Positions 37,259 through 50,584 of a stretch of 64,000 bases of DNA are shown piece by piece; the stretch's first letter is position 1; every line of letters begins with the position of its first letter. Both the position numbers and the translations under genes were made by a program. The notes under the pieces are model-generated. The model was not told where the DNA came from and ran no database searches. It saw only the letters and a list, made by a program, of their open reading frames with translations. The stretch is from Limanda limanda (Eukaryota > Chordata > Actinopteri > Pleuronectiformes > Pleuronectidae): contig NC_083654.1 of NCBI RefSeq assembly GCF_963576545.1, forward strand, positions 17,878,199 to 17,942,198, given 5' to 3'.

Positions 37259-39596
37259 CTAGCAGCCGAGCCAGGGATCCTCTCTGATTGTCCTGGAGAT
37301 GAAGTTAATTTTCCTCGCCATTTCCGAGTGGTAGATCCGCTTGCAGTTCTCAAAGTTCTTCCTCTGTCTCTCTCGACAGGGCTTCTCGTAGTAGCGCTTG
37401 CGCTTGACGTCTTCGATAATCCCTTCCTGGCTGAGGACCCTGGAATATGAAGAGAGAGAAATGTGTGAATACCTTTAAGACACTAAGACACTAAACTAAA
37501 AGTCAATTCATAAACGTTTCACTTATAGTCTTCAAAAACCCAGTCACACACTTTTTTTATGTTAAATCTTGAAATTTACAAACTTAACAAACACATTATA
37601 ACCAAATCAATGAAACAACCGAGAGATCACATTCACCTACTAATGCTTTGCAGTCCTATTTATCTCTTAGTTTAATTTTACATTATCATAACTGGTCTGG
37701 CACATTTAACAGTCTGGTTTTAGGTTTTAATCCTTTATGAGTTATTTCCTTTTACTGTTTTATCATTTTAAATGTTTTTAGAGCAGGGGTAATCAGAATA
37801 AAGTATATTTAATTTGATTTGATTGTAACTGGTGGCGTTTGAAGACAATTCACATGATGCAGTACCTTTACTAGATGTATTTTTAGATTTAGATATAATA
37901 ATCATGGACTAGGTGAACCGTGAAAAAAGTACTAACATGCTGATTTACAGATTTGAATCTTCGATCGGATGTTCCAACATTGTAAAGATTGTTGTGCAGC
38001 TGCAGTTGTTTCTTTTTTTAATGTTACATTTTGGATTTACAAACTTAACAAACACATTATAACCAAATCATAGAAACAACAGAGAGATCACATTCACCTA
38101 CTTATGCTTTGCAGTCCTATTTTAGATTATATTAACTGTACTGGCACATTTAACAGTCTGGTTTTAGGTTTGAATCCTTTATGAGTTATTTCCTTTAAAT
38201 GTTTTATCATTTTAAATGTTTTTAGAGCAGGGGTAATCAGAATAAATTATATTTAATTTGATTTGATTGTAACTGGTGGCGTTTGAATACAAAATACACA
38301 TGATACAGTACCTGTACTAGATGTATTTTTAGATTTTGCTATAATAATCATGGACTAGGTGAAATAAGTACTAACATGCTGATTAATAGATTTGAAACTT
38401 CGATCGGATGTTCCAAAATTGTAAAGATTGTTGGGCAGCTGCAGTTGTTTCTTTTTTTAATGTTAAATCTTGAGATCTACAAACTTAACACATTATAACC
38501 AAATTATAGAAACAATAGAGAGATCACATTCACCTACTTATGCTTTGCAGTCCTATTTTAGATTATAATAACTGTACTGGCACATTTAACAGTCTGGTTT
38601 TAGGTTAGAATCCTTTATGAGTTATTTCCTTTAACTGTTTTATCATTTTAAATGTTTTTAGAGCAGGGGTAATCAGAATAAAGTATATTTAATTTGATTT
38701 GATTGTAACTGGTGGCGTTTGAATACAAAAAACACATGATACAGTACCTTTACTAGATGTATTTTTAGATTTTGCTATAATAATCATGGACTAGGTGAAA
38801 TAAGTACTAACCTGCTGATTTACAGATTTGAAACTTCGATCGGATGTTCCAAAATTGTAAAGATTGTTGGGCAGCTGCAGTTGTTTCTTTTTTTAATGTT
38901 AAATCTTGAGATTTACAAACTTAACACATTATAACCAAATTATAGAAACAATAGAGAGATCACATTCACCTACTTATGCTTTGCAGTCCTATTTTAGATT
39001 ATAATAACTGTACTGGCACATTTAACAGTCTGGTTTTAGGTTAGAATCCTTTATGAGTTATTTCCTTTAACTGTTTTATCATTTTAAATGTTTTTAGAGC
39101 AGGGGTAATCAGAATAAAGTATATTTAATTTGATTTGATTGTAACTGGTGGCGTTTGAATACAAAAAACACATGATACAGTACCTTTACTAGATGTATTT
39201 TTAGATTTTGCTATAATAATCATGGACTAGGTGAAATAAGTACTAACATGCTGATTAACAGATTTGAAACTTCGATCGGATGTTCCAAAATTGTAAATAT
39301 TGCTGTGCAGCTGCAGTCGTTCACACATAATTATTCCAGTCTTGTTATTATTTCATCTATTGTGAGTTTTTAATGACAAACTCCACTGCGCAGCCGCAGC
39401 TCTGTGACATTGAGCGGAAGGCTAACGCTAACGCAGCTAACGTTAGCTCGTCTTTGCTCTAACACAATCATAAATCATAGTCCAACATATCATCTTCAAC
39501 AGGAGACAGTTACTTGTTCAGAGTCTTGTAAGCTCCGTCCACGTTCCCGTCCTGGACCATCACCGTCCGCGCCACGAAGCGAAGATGTCTCGCCAT
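37259..39596 (-). CDS. mrps21: mrps21, mitochondrial small-subunit ribosomal protein bS21m
   Basis: Two exons, 39596-39514 and 37439-37259, give 264 nt (87 aa plus stop), the same length as human MRPS21. The protein begins [20 protein letters not shown] and continues [40 protein letters not shown], ending EDPWLGC (human ends DPWQGC). It is a small, very basic bS21-family component of the 28S subunit of the mitochondrial ribosome. The intron falls in the codon after TLN. The intron is filled largely by a tandem array. ciart lies downstream on the same strand, as in human 1q21.2. Confidence 0.97.
37560..39320. repeat. ~436-bp tandem array (four copies) in the mrps21 intron
   Basis: The landmark ATTCACCTAC recurs at 37631, 38092, 38528 and 38964, spaced 461, 436 and 436 bp. 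Each unit includes AACTTAACA-CATTATAACC, GCTTTGCAGTCCTATTT, TTTAGAGCAGGGGTAATCAG, TAACTGGTGGCGTTTGAA and CTTCGATCGGATGTTCC. The last unit breaks off at GTGCAGCTGCAGTCGTTC. Copies 3 and 4 are nearly identical and copy 1 is the most diverged. The units encode nothing recognisable. Confidence 0.95.
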
Positions 39597-39699
39597 GATC
39601 ACAGCGGTGCTTGCTTTTAAAAACGACCGTCTGGAAACACTTCACTATGAAAGGTTCCGGAGGCAAGAATCCCTGGTGCACAACTCCAACGCTAGGTGG

Positions 39700-42269
39700 C
39701 GCTTCACTCAAGCTTTCTGGTAAATTACCTGTTTCGGGTCATTTTGTAAAAACAGATTCATTTGTTGTATTTTACACCTTTATATTACAATTATTTGTGT
39801 ATTTTATTCGTTCATTTAATGTCCATATTTTATTTAATCATATGCTCTATGACAAGAACACTTTATGACCTTATTCTTTCTGTCATTTTGAGGAGATTTG
39901 ATATGAATTAAGTTGAAAACATACACAAGTATTCAGTATCATAGTATTGCAAACAAAATCATTTATAGTTAAAAACTCATAACTGCAGAAATCTGTTTCT
40001 TTTTATCCTGCCCTTAACTCTCAGTTATTGATTGTTGTGTATGCATGTTATCAATGTAAAGAAAGATTCTTTCAAAAATAAGAATTAAATGTTTTTATTT
40101 AATCATTTAACTTCATATTAAAGGTTCAGTGATTGGAATTTAGTGACATCTAGTGGTGAAGTGTTATATTGATCCCAGACTCCATGATGCTGAGATCAGG
40201 ACTCGTGTGATGGCCGTTCACCATCTGTGTCCCTTGTCACTGAAGATGGTTCTTTATGACTCGTATGTTCGGGTCGTTATCTCGCCTCAGAATGAACTGA
40301 GTCGAACCAAACACATTCCTGCTGGTGATGGATAAGAATCTAAAACTTTTGCACAGTCTTGTATATGAGTGAGTGAGACACAGGTCTCTCAGAATAGAAG
40401 ACCATGCAGCAGCTGTCTTCATAAAGGGAATCACAAGTTTATTAACTACATCCGTTGTCATGGCAACAGGCCTAGCAGTGTCCAGTGTTAGCCTTTCATC
40501 GCTGCCATTCTCTTCTTCTTCTTCCTTTTCTCCTCCTCCTCCCCGAGCTTCTGTTGTCCTCTGTAATTCTGAGGTCAGTCAGCGGTGAACGCTGGATGGT
40601 GTGTCAGTACTCTGCATTCAAGGATGCTTCTATATGTCCTTCCTCTTATTAATGAATGCACAAGGTTTATTCCCATGTGCCTGTAGCTCAGCATAGGGCA
40701 CTGAATCTGTTTGGTGCCATGGAGAGGAATGCTGAGACGACCTGCACAGATAACATCATGATGCATGAATGCAATGCATCATGTTTCCAGAGGCATCCTC
40801 TCTGATCCAGACCTGATGAAATGTTCCTGGCAGCGAGTGAACGTGAGTGTGAGTAAGAGGGACGTGAAAGAGTGTAACACAGAAAAAGTTATGTTGCATT
40901 AAGACGTTTTATTACATATTTATTACAGTTTTATTCCAGCTATGATCGAATACATACAATTAAGGTTGTGTTTTAATAAAAATGCAGATGAAGAATAATT
41001 GACATTTCTAAGAATCTTTCAACCACTATTTTACTATTAACTATAACTATACTCTTTTGTTGGTGATTTGATGCAGTAACAATGTCAAGTGTTGTAAGAT
41101 TTTTATGTAAAGTGCCTTGAGATAAGGTTTGCTGTGATTTGGTGCCTGACAAATAAAACTGAATTGAAATAAATGTATTACCTCTTCCACAGAGTATTTT
41201 AAATATATTTGAGTATATTAATGAGTGTGTGGAATTTGATGCAGATCCAAATAGAAATCTAGATCTTGTGAATATAAATGGTTTCATGAAGAGACTGTTG
41301 GGCCTTGGTGGAGGTGTGAGCTCTACTGATGTTCACTTAAATTACGTTATCGACACTACAATGTAAAATCTATTCCATTACTGTGTCAGGGATATTAAAG
41401 AGAGCGGAATGCATGTAAAGTGACCAAAGGGGTAAACAGTGTCATGTGTCTGTTTGTTTCCAAACATCCCAACTAATGTAACCCACCACTGTCCAGTCCA
41501 GATAAAGACTGAATGAGATGGCAACATGAGTCGGTGTCAGGTAAATGAAATCTGATACCGGGCAGCTCCATCGTACTGTGATGGTTGAATGAGACAATGT
41601 GCTGCTTCTCCTAAATCTTAAATCGTAAAGTGAAAAATGCTGATGGCACTTTCCTGGATGGCTGCCTCCAGCTGGATGTCTTATCTTCTGCTCTTTCATT
41701 ACCAGTACCCCCCCCCCACCCTCTCTCTCTGGATCCTAACACGTTAACCCTGATATCTGATTTCACATTCCAGCATCTTAGAAATCACAAGGTTTTAAGT
41801 TGCATTTTCAATTACAAACAAAACAAAACCCACACTTTAATTGCTGAGTTGTTGACTCGCTTTAGTTCTGTTCCCTTCACTTCTTGTCAGATACCTGAGA
41901 ATGGAATGGCCCCAGCCTCTTCACACCTTTCCTTACTGTACCACATCAAAAGAACTTACTGGAAGTAAAATCTTTCACCATGCTGACAGGGGTGGAGGGT
42001 TGGTACACACACACACACTCAGAATGAGGGGGGGGGGAAAGTCCCTCCCTGCCACCGTCATCTGCATTGGCTGGATCAGCATCCGATGCAGGCGAGCTGT
42101 CAGCCAATGAACGCAGGAGATGCAGCCAGAGGAGAGGGGAGAGTTTGCAGACCGAGTAACGGAGAGTGGGGACAGACATCTTCTGGAGAGTGAGCAGCCA
42201 CAGTCGGCTTCTTAATCTGCAAAAAAAAAATTAAAGTTATAATAACTTTTGGAACCACTCTGCATCAAG
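39700..42269. other. Intergenic DNA between mrps21 and crabp2
   Basis: No supported gene. It contains a teleost repeat phrase TTTAGTGACATCTAGTGGTG at 40139, a LINE/SINE-type tail (GTGCCTTGAGATAAGG, AAATAAAACTGAATTGAA) at about 41110-41170 and a MITE 3' half at about 41215-41330. The last ~200 bp, with CCAAT at about 42103, probably hold the crabp2 promoter. I see no convincing retinoic-acid response element, so none is called. Confidence 0.5.
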
Positions 42270-43044
42270 ATGGAGGATAAAGTCACAGATTTCTCTGGAA
42301 AATGGAAAATGAAGTCTTCGCAAAACTTTGAGGATCTTTTGAGAGCTCTGGGTGAGTAAGAGAAACATCTCCAGTGAAGCTTTTTGTTCTGCTCTGAAAA
42401 TGTTCCCACTAAATTGCATCCTCTTTTTGTAAATAATCTTCGAAAAACAAAAAGTTTTTCATCACTTGTGTTGCCTGAAGCTTTGTCAAAGGTCGATGCC
42501 GCTTTGGAGCCAAGCTGCACATTGTTATCTAGTTTATCATCAACCACCGTGGCCCATTGTGAAAATGCAAAAGAAATACAGAAAGGAAAGAGATGCATCT
42601 TCCTTCACAAAGACCTGTCAATCATTTTGTGGCATTGTCAGCGGGAAATCCACTTTGGCTTCCAGGTCAACTGGTAAAAACCAAAGTGGTCTGAAGTGAA
42701 GTCTGTGGTTGAATTGGTTCGCCGCTGCCCGGCTAACCCATGTTCCAGCTGCAGGAAAAGGACTTGTACAGGTACATGAGGCCGAGTGGAAGAAGTCCTC
42801 TGTGGGGAGAACAGGACAGGAAGGTCAGACGAGGGCCAGCCAGTGGCATCCATTAAAAATCTGAAGACAAATAGCCTGTGGAGGAATGTTAGATTAGACT
42901 CATCTGAAGCAGGGTCCTCCTCATGCGGTTGTAATTAGAGCCAGTGTAAACGGAACTAAGCCTCGACATGGGCCCCAGCAGCCAGCCGGCTCTGAGAACG
43001 ACTTTTACTTCTCTACCCTGGGCCTCTCTGACCCAGTCTGGAAC

Positions 43045-43120
<76 letters not shown>

Positions 43121-46100
43121 GCCTCTTTTAGTACCACTCCATGATCAAATCAGGTTTGACTTCAATCAGATTTGTTGGGTCGTCCTGATCTCTCTGAAGC
43201 CGGTCCAGCTCACACACGCACAAAAAACGGCAATAACTTAAGGGTCAACAGGCCGTTTACATTTGTTGTACTTTTTTTTTTATTAAACATCAAATCACAT
43301 CTCTACTGACCTGGACCACGGATGAAAATACAAGCCGGGAGTTTCATCCTGGTTGTGCTTTGTGCGCCAGTGAGTCGGCTGATTTCTCCCGACAGGTTAT
43401 AGCTCCCTGTTTTAAATCCTGTTAAATATTTCCTCTTGCTGAACAAATCCATGGGTGACTTGGCCTGTCACAAGCCCACTGACTTAACACATCTTGTTAT
43501 ATTAATTAAATGGTTACAGGAAGGCAAAAATGACTCAAAAAGACCCTAACGAGATGCAGAACAACCACAAAGAGACACAAAATGACCAGAAAGGCATGCA
43601 AGACAAGTACAAAGACAGGAACACAAAGAAACTCGAAAAGAATAAGCACAAAAAGACGCAAAACAACCACAAAGAGATGACAAATTAACATACATTTGCA
43701 TCTCTTTCACCGAGAGTCCATGCAAGGGTCCACCAAGGAGGTTGTGTTTTCACTCCTGCCAATTAGTGTGTTTGTAAGAATGATGACACAAAAAGTACTG
43801 CACAGTTTCCAAAAAACTGAGAGAAAGAATATGATATGAGTCAGGGAAGAACTTATTACATTTTCCAGGAATCCAAGAATATTTTTTATGGCGTTTTTTC
43901 AACATTTTCTTTAATGTTCCAGTGAATACTTCATGGATCTTGAGGGGAAAAAACCCAGACATGTTTGGGAAAGATCTCTGTAAGTTTATGGAAGTTTTTG
44001 CAGCTTGATCGAATTTAAGGGGACTATCGGGCCTTGGTGGAGGTATGTGCTCTACTCTCCAGTCTATAGCCATCTCCCAAAGTTTCATCTCCAACTGACG
44101 GAAGTGGAATCGATATCTTTCCACCTCGATGTCAGAGAGAAACAAAGCTGAAGTTTATTGGACAAGTGAATTCAAAGTTTCCATTGTTCCACTTTGAGCT
44201 TTTGCGGAGCCGTCATGTTCGATCTCCGTCTCTTTGTGAAATCAAGCTGTGAAAAGATGAACCCCCTGAACCTGATTGTTGGAGCAGCGTCAGCAGAGAT
44301 TTGGCAGCAATTTGAGTGGATAACCACCGATTTCTGTTCCAGGGTAAACTATTATGTTTTGCAGCTTTGGGGGTTCTTGCTCCTGCACGTTGAATTGTCA
44401 AGAATGCACTTCTTCTGTCCTTTTGCAGACTTTGCCTTGAATCACTTATTACAGTAATTAGTGGTTTGAAGGAATATACCTGTGGATTTGCACGTTGTAA
44501 CTTATCCATCCGTCCATTAGCTATACAGCTTATCCTATGAGAGTCGCTGGGGGGGGGGGGACTGGAGTCTATCCCAGCTGACATTACGCTAACAAGCTCA
44601 AATCACATGTGCTTTACATTACTGGCAACAGTTTGCCGGAGCATACCACACATTCTGACTCGTAACCAAGGAATTAATCACGACGAGATTTTTATTGCCT
44701 CATGGTTTTGGTCAAAACGAAAAAATGTTATTGTTTTGGGGCAACGCTGCCGCACAGACGTTTTTTATAGACTGCTAAAAAAAAAAAGCATTCATAACTT
44801 TTGTTATCCTAAAACCAAACCGAGGAGATAAATGAGGAGAAGAAAACATTGTGAAAAAGAAGATTGAATTAGGTTGTTTCTTTGTTTTATTGAACAACGA
44901 GCAGAGAAAGAAACTTCATGCTCGTGGCTTCTTTGGTAACACTTTCTAAAAGTCTTAACCCTAAGTGCTGAAAGTTTCATAGTGATGGATCAGCTTCCTA
45001 AAGCAAACAGCAGATGTCTGCACATTTACACTGCTCATAATCCGCAGGCGTTTGGGGCTATAGCATCACCACAGCTGCCAGTTTAACATCTCCTCTGTTT
45101 GCATGGGTCCAGGTGTGAATGTGTTCCTGAGGAAGATCGCAGTGACGGCCGCCTCCAGCCCAGCGGTGGAGATCACCCAGCAGGGCGAGAGTCTGTCCAT
45201 CAAGACTTCCACCAGCGTCCGCACCACCAATGTCTCCTTCACCGTGGGTCAGTCCTTCAATGAGGCCACAGTGGACGGACGTCCCTGCACGGTACGCAGC
45301 CCTTTCACTTCCTGTATAATGTAAATACATGCATACCAGCATTTGGTCAAGGTAATAACTAGCAACGGTTCTGCACAGACGGAACATATGGGAATAATAA
45401 GAGTGCAACTGCCGAGTCGTTGGTGATAGTGCATGGATCTGTTCTTCATTTCTTTATGCTGAGGTAGTGGTGAAGTGCATTGTTTCCTTAGAGACGGTAG
45501 AAATGTTCTAAGGTGTGGTTATGATGAAAACCAAAGTTTTTCCATCACATCTGTGTCCAAAGCACATGAATGATGTCAGGTGTTATTATTCTCCCTGCAG
45601 AGTTTTCCCAAGTGGGAAACAGAAAGCAAGATCAGCTGCGAACAGACTTTACAGAAAGGTGACGGACCCAAGACGGCGTGGACCCGAGAGCTGACCAACG
45701 ACGGAGAGCTGATACTGGTAATCCTTTGTGTGCAGCGACCAAGCAGCTAAAACAAGAATCAGAGTCTGAGAGTTTCACAGTAAACATTTGTATAAACATG
45801 ACTTTATCAAGATTTAAAAACTAGTAATTAAGATTAGTTTACTAATTATTAGTTTATTTATTTTATTTAGTTTAATAATTATTAGGCCAAGTCTGCAGTC
45901 ATGCTCGCTGCTATAAATTTATATATTAACTCCATAAATCAAAACGTCAGGGAATCAATTAAGTCTGTGAATCATCTGTGGGTCATGAATAGCTGCACAT
46001 AAGTTCACAACAATTTTGGAGGAATGCAAACCTTGACCTTAACCGTGCCGCTACACACATTATCAGGCTGTTGTTTATCAACCATTTGCATGATACTCTT

Positions 46101-46349
46101 AACTTTCTTTAAAGTTCTACCACTTAGCTTCTGCAAAAGCTCTGAGGATAATTAATTAAAATGGCAAAACAAGTTTCAAGTTGATGGAGGAATATCCACA
46201 AGCCGACAATACAAACCATATTTATGTTTATCTTAATATTTAATGAAGCATAATATTCCAGTAGGTTGAACTTTCCTTTTGTTGCTTTTCTCTTTCAGAC
46301 GATGACCGCCGGGGATGTGGTCTGCACCAGAGTTTATGAGAAGGAATGA
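42270..46349 (+). CDS. crabp2: crabp2, cellular retinoic acid-binding protein 2
   Basis: Four exons, 42270-42351, 45113-45291, 45601-45717 and 46299-46349 (82+179+117+51 nt), give 142 aa. The internal exon sizes 179 and 117 are the conserved CRABP sizes. The protein reads [17 protein letters not shown], then [21 protein letters not shown], and [19 protein letters not shown] with [10 protein letters not shown] at the end. The retinoate carboxylate triad is intact: R116, R137 and Y139 here, equal to Arg111, Arg132 and Tyr134 of mammalian CRABPs. The basic patch used for nuclear import in CRABP2 (K20, R29, K30) is R25, R34, K35. It carries all-trans retinoic acid and delivers it to nuclear receptors. 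The 2.8-kb first intron carries a (TG)n tract. CRABP2 over CRABP1 is by similarity and synteny. Confidence 0.94.
43047..43118. repeat. (TG)n microsatellite in crabp2 intron 1
   Basis: About 36 perfect TG units. Confidence 0.97.
43726..44048 (+). mobile_element. MITE-like repeat, second copy with both ends
   Basis: It begins CCACCAAGGAGGTTGTGTTT and ends GGCCTTGGTGGAGG, so the two ends are inverted repeats of each other. The inner right half (TTCATGGATCTTGAG, GCAGCTTGATCGAATTTAAG) matches the copy at 7037-7445. It lies in crabp2 intron 1. Confidence 0.7.
44500..44592. repeat. Teleost interspersed repeat fragment
   Basis: The order CCATCCGTCCATTAGCTATA, GCTTATCC, GTCGCTGGGGG and GGAGTCTATCCCAGCTGACA is a very common fish repeat signature. 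It is truncated at about 44592. Confidence 0.6.
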
Positions 46350-46612
46350 GGACATTTTTCAAAATCTTCCTCCAACGCTTCTCTTTTGTGTCTCCACCAT
46401 CACTTCGCTTTCCTCGCCTAGATCTCTTCTTGTCGTCCTCACAGCCAATCAGATGTCGGAACAGTCCACCGTGTAGAAAAGGCTTCAGTTTTATTGAATG
46501 TATGTATATGCGATTGCCTTTTAACCCCGAAGCTGAATTCACTCGCACATGAATGCCACATATTCCGATTTAAAAGCTGCATCACAGTGTCTGACTCCAT
46601 TTTCACGTTGTT

Positions 46613-46618
46613 ATTAAA
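46613..46618 (+). terminator. crabp2: crabp2 polyadenylation signal (ATTAAA)
   Basis: ATTAAA about 265 bp after the stop codon, followed by T-rich sequence. It is the first plausible signal. Confidence 0.5.
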
Positions 46619-46619
46619 C

Positions 46620-48498
46620 TGTTTTATATGAATTTACTGTTTTGACGACTTCTTTTCAAACATTCGTTCTTCATGCTGCCTCCTCCCTGCACCTCCTATT
46701 CCCCTGTCCTCCGTCTCCATTTCCCTTTACATCACTTTCTGCCATTTGTTCGTTCTCTGGACACGTTGATTATTCCGCACCCTTCCCCCCCCAACCAGTC
46801 TTTCAATTTGCAATCCAGTCCCCTGTCCTCTGTGTGCTCTCTGTCATCATAGCTCTGGACAATATGTGTGCGATTAGTTTAAAAAGGCCCAAAGACAATT
46901 CAGGTTTCATAAACTCTGCTTTGAGAGATGCTTTGGCAAAGCCACGGACGGAAATGGGGAGTGGAAAGGAAAATGAAGGAGAGCGCGGCCATGAGAAAAT
47001 CATTTCATGACATCAGGAGGAGGTTATACATCTTATTCTCCCCCTCTCCAGCTGAACCTATTTACAGAATGAGCTCAGTAAAATCTCCCCCAATCGTTCT
47101 CTCTGGCTTTGCACCCAGGTACAACACGTAAAGTGACTTCCTCTTGCTCTCTGTGCTGATGTTTCCAGCTGCTCTCTCTCAAAACCCACTTTTTCACCGT
47201 AATGGATCCAAAGAAAAACATGCAAACCGGAGCTGGAAAATGAAGCGAGAGCACCACCAGTTAAAAATGATAGATCTATTGGTTCTCCTCGTCCCCGAAG
47301 TCCCTCCTGTCATCAACTACAACTCAACACCAGTGAGTGTGTGAGACTAACTTAACCTTTGCCCTTAAAAAATGTGTCGTTCACAGTCTCCTTCCTGAGG
47401 AGAGCTGCGTGGTTCACGGGCCAGTGATGGTTTTTCCAGGTTTTCCAGCAGAGTGGAGACAAGCGCCCCTGTGAAGTGCTTCCCAGTTTATACACACAGC
47501 GCCAAGCAAACAGCAGCAGCAGGACTGGGCCGCCTCGGGATGAACCTTCTCAATATGCTCAATGAGTCAATGAGTCTGTGATGGGAAAGCGTCAATGCAA
47601 AAATGCTCAATTGCAAGTGAAAGTCCTGCATTTAAGTTCTTTAAGTAAATGGGATGTTTATGTTTCTGCAATTTGGTGCAGATCCACATAAGAACCAGAA
47701 CCCAGTTAATTTGAATGTGGTTTCATCAGGGAACTGTTTGGCCTCAGCGGAGGCTTGTGCTCTCTGAGTGCTCGTCTAGTCAAACTGTTTATTCATGGGG
47801 CATCATGAAATGATTACTGAGGTAAAAAAGAGGAAAGAAAACTTCCATGACCCAAAACTACTTGTTCTTTGTTGTGTGAAGTATTGGTTTATTTGACTTT
47901 AGAACGGAAACCATCTGAAAAGCAACAAGGGGAAATATCTTTCGGTGAAACATCTCATAAACATCTAAATGTTATGCCCAAACCAGACTCTGGGTTTTTC
48001 CGAGGGATCATGAGACAAAAGTTGGGAACTACTGGTTTAATCTTCAACATCGCATTATATTCTATAATCTCGTTATTTGTGATTTTGCGTGTAAAAATTT
48101 TATCCGTAAACTAAAATAGACTGTAGTAGACGTATGTTATTTGCATCTAAAATGAGGTGAAGTGTAAATAAAATGGGAATTAAGCACCTCAGAGTTGTGA
48201 TATTTGACTGAACCCACATAGTTTCTTTCCTCCGCTGATCCTCAGTGTGCGTCTGCATGAAAGAAGGAGAGTGAAAAGATTATGTGTGACTAGGTATGTG
48301 TGGATTACACAACCTCAGCCGTCATGTACATGCTTTTATGTCTCCCAGGCAGAAAGTACATGTATGGATGTTTTGTCAGTGGTCTCAGTGAAACCCAATT
48401 TATTGTGTAAGCGCCCATCTGAACCGCAGAGGCTTTTTCCGCATTCTGGAGGGCACGGAGTGGTCCTGGCTTTTTGCACAGTAAGAAAATGCATTGCT

Positions 48499-48529
<31 letters not shown>

Positions 48530-50584
48530 GCACACACACACACACACACAAACACAAACATACAAGATGCCTGGTTCTGTCCAAATGACCTCTTTGACTC
48601 AAGCTCGTTAGAAACCACCCAGTCCCTCCTTGTTAGCCGGGTCACTTTCCACACTCAACTGTGATGCCAGTTCATTCCTCAGGCAGTGATGTCATGGAGC
48701 ACTTGAGCTGCTCGATTGGCCGAGGAATGCTGTGGTTTTGGGACGGGGAGGCAACCAACTCCTGCGTTTGAGTCTGGGCCATCTGGACCAATCGTGACAG
48801 GGCCCATTAGAGGATGAGTCACAGGAGTCGGCCCACAGACGAAGCCTGTGAGCAGGTCCTGGCAGATCAGTGCTCACTCAGCTGCGACAGCCAAACTGAA
48901 AAAGCCTTCATCCATAATTATTAAATCTGTGAAGGCTCATTCTTTGCTGTCCCAACACATCCGTTTCCACCCTGTCCTGCACATGTTTCTCTTTGCTTTT
49001 TCATTTAACCTCTGTGGTTGCATTGATCTTTAAAGTACAGTTTATTGGTTGTTATATGAAAAAAGAGACAGTGTGCATGTGATGTATAAAAATCCCTGAA
49101 TTCTTGAATATCATGACATAAATCAGTGTTTCACAGCTTTTCTGACTTAAAAACAACCTCTGTTAGTCTTGTTTGTGACACATTGTTACAGTATGTACTG
49201 TAAATGGTTAGGTTAAGGTAGGTTAGGTTTTTATTTTGAACATGCTTAATATAAAAATATCAATATATGCAAGAAAGCAAGGCCCAGCAAGTTCAACATC
49301 TAATTATCAGAATAAATGACCATGCACGAAAATTTATGATTTTGTGAAATGCTGGAATATTCCAACTTTTCTCATAAGGAGCTCAATTCCAGCTATGTGT
49401 TTGAGATCTAAGCAGTGTGAAATAGAAAAGATAATATATCCTTTAAGATTGTTTCAGAGGCATGAACAGGCTGTTTTCTTCTTTCCTATTCCACTAAATC
49501 TGATTCGTCTCGCTCTGCCTCACCGCTCCACTTGGACAGTCAGGACAAGCTCAAGCTGAGGAGTTAAACCAGCAGGACTTTCTATTGAAGTCGAGAGGAA
49601 AACCAAACATTTCAAATAATACTAAATATGTCAAGTTGAATTCTGGAATCTTTAAAACATCCAGAAGGTTTCCGTCTGAGGAAATGGTGCGGCCATAAAA
49701 AAACAAGGACGACTGGATTAGAAAAGTCAAGGCTACTTGAAGGGGAAATAAAAGTGTACAGGATATAAATGCACTTATACGTAAAATATTTTCCGTTATA
49801 TCCAGGTTGCATATGTATTGATTTCTTAATAAATATCTGCCTGTTGAATAGAAACTCAGAAAGTGTGGGGGGTCCAGTGAAAGGGATTTACAGTATGTAC
49901 ATGAACAGGTCGGTGTGCGTGAGAGACACAGTCCAGCCTGTGTGTTTAAATCAAAATCAGGTGACTGCCCTCACACATGTGACTTGTATGAGAATGAAAA
50001 GAGACCAGGATGGATTGTACACGGGCATTAGCCCATGAAATGTGTGTTTAGAAGTGGAGCTGAACATGTAATCCTTGCTGCTGCTGCCGGGTCGTACAGA
50101 GGCACAAAGAAAAAACTGTACATGCAAGTTGCACATAAAAAGATATGTTACCTTGGTGGATATTGGCGAATATTGTCTGTCTTGCACAGATAGAAATTAA
50201 TGTTGATGGTTGTGAATCTATTGCACTGTTGCACTTTCCTCCTCTTCATCACATCAGTGACTAATTAATACGTGTTACTGACCTGACTTGTTTCCCAGGA
50301 GTCCTTGTGCTTCATCGTCACAGATCCAGGATCTCAGCTGTATTGTGATTATGAATCGTTTGGGAACTCGTCAAATAACTACAAGTTTCATGAACAATGC
50401 TCAGATAAATTCTACATTCATGTTAAACTATTTGGATGTAGTGAAAAACAGTTTTAAAACTAATATATTTTGCTTTAACTGAGCCACGTCACAGTTCTCA
50501 ATGTCCTGAGAATCTGTTCAAGCCCAGGAGTGAGAATTATCCCCTCAATGCACAAGAGGGACATCTACTGGACGAGGAGGGAAA
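46620..50584. other. Intergenic DNA downstream of crabp2
   Basis: No recognised gene. It holds a MITE 3' half at about 47665-47770 (GATGCAGATCCACATAAGAA-like, GGCCTCAGCGGAGG), a (CA)n array at 48499-48560 and a possible repeat relic (TTTATTTTGAACATGCTTAA) at about 49227. Confidence 0.55.

Noticed and set aside
37560..39320. Tandem array considered as a CRISPR-like or gene-cluster array
   Set aside because: The units are ~436 bp, non-coding, have no spacer pattern, and sit in a eukaryotic intron.
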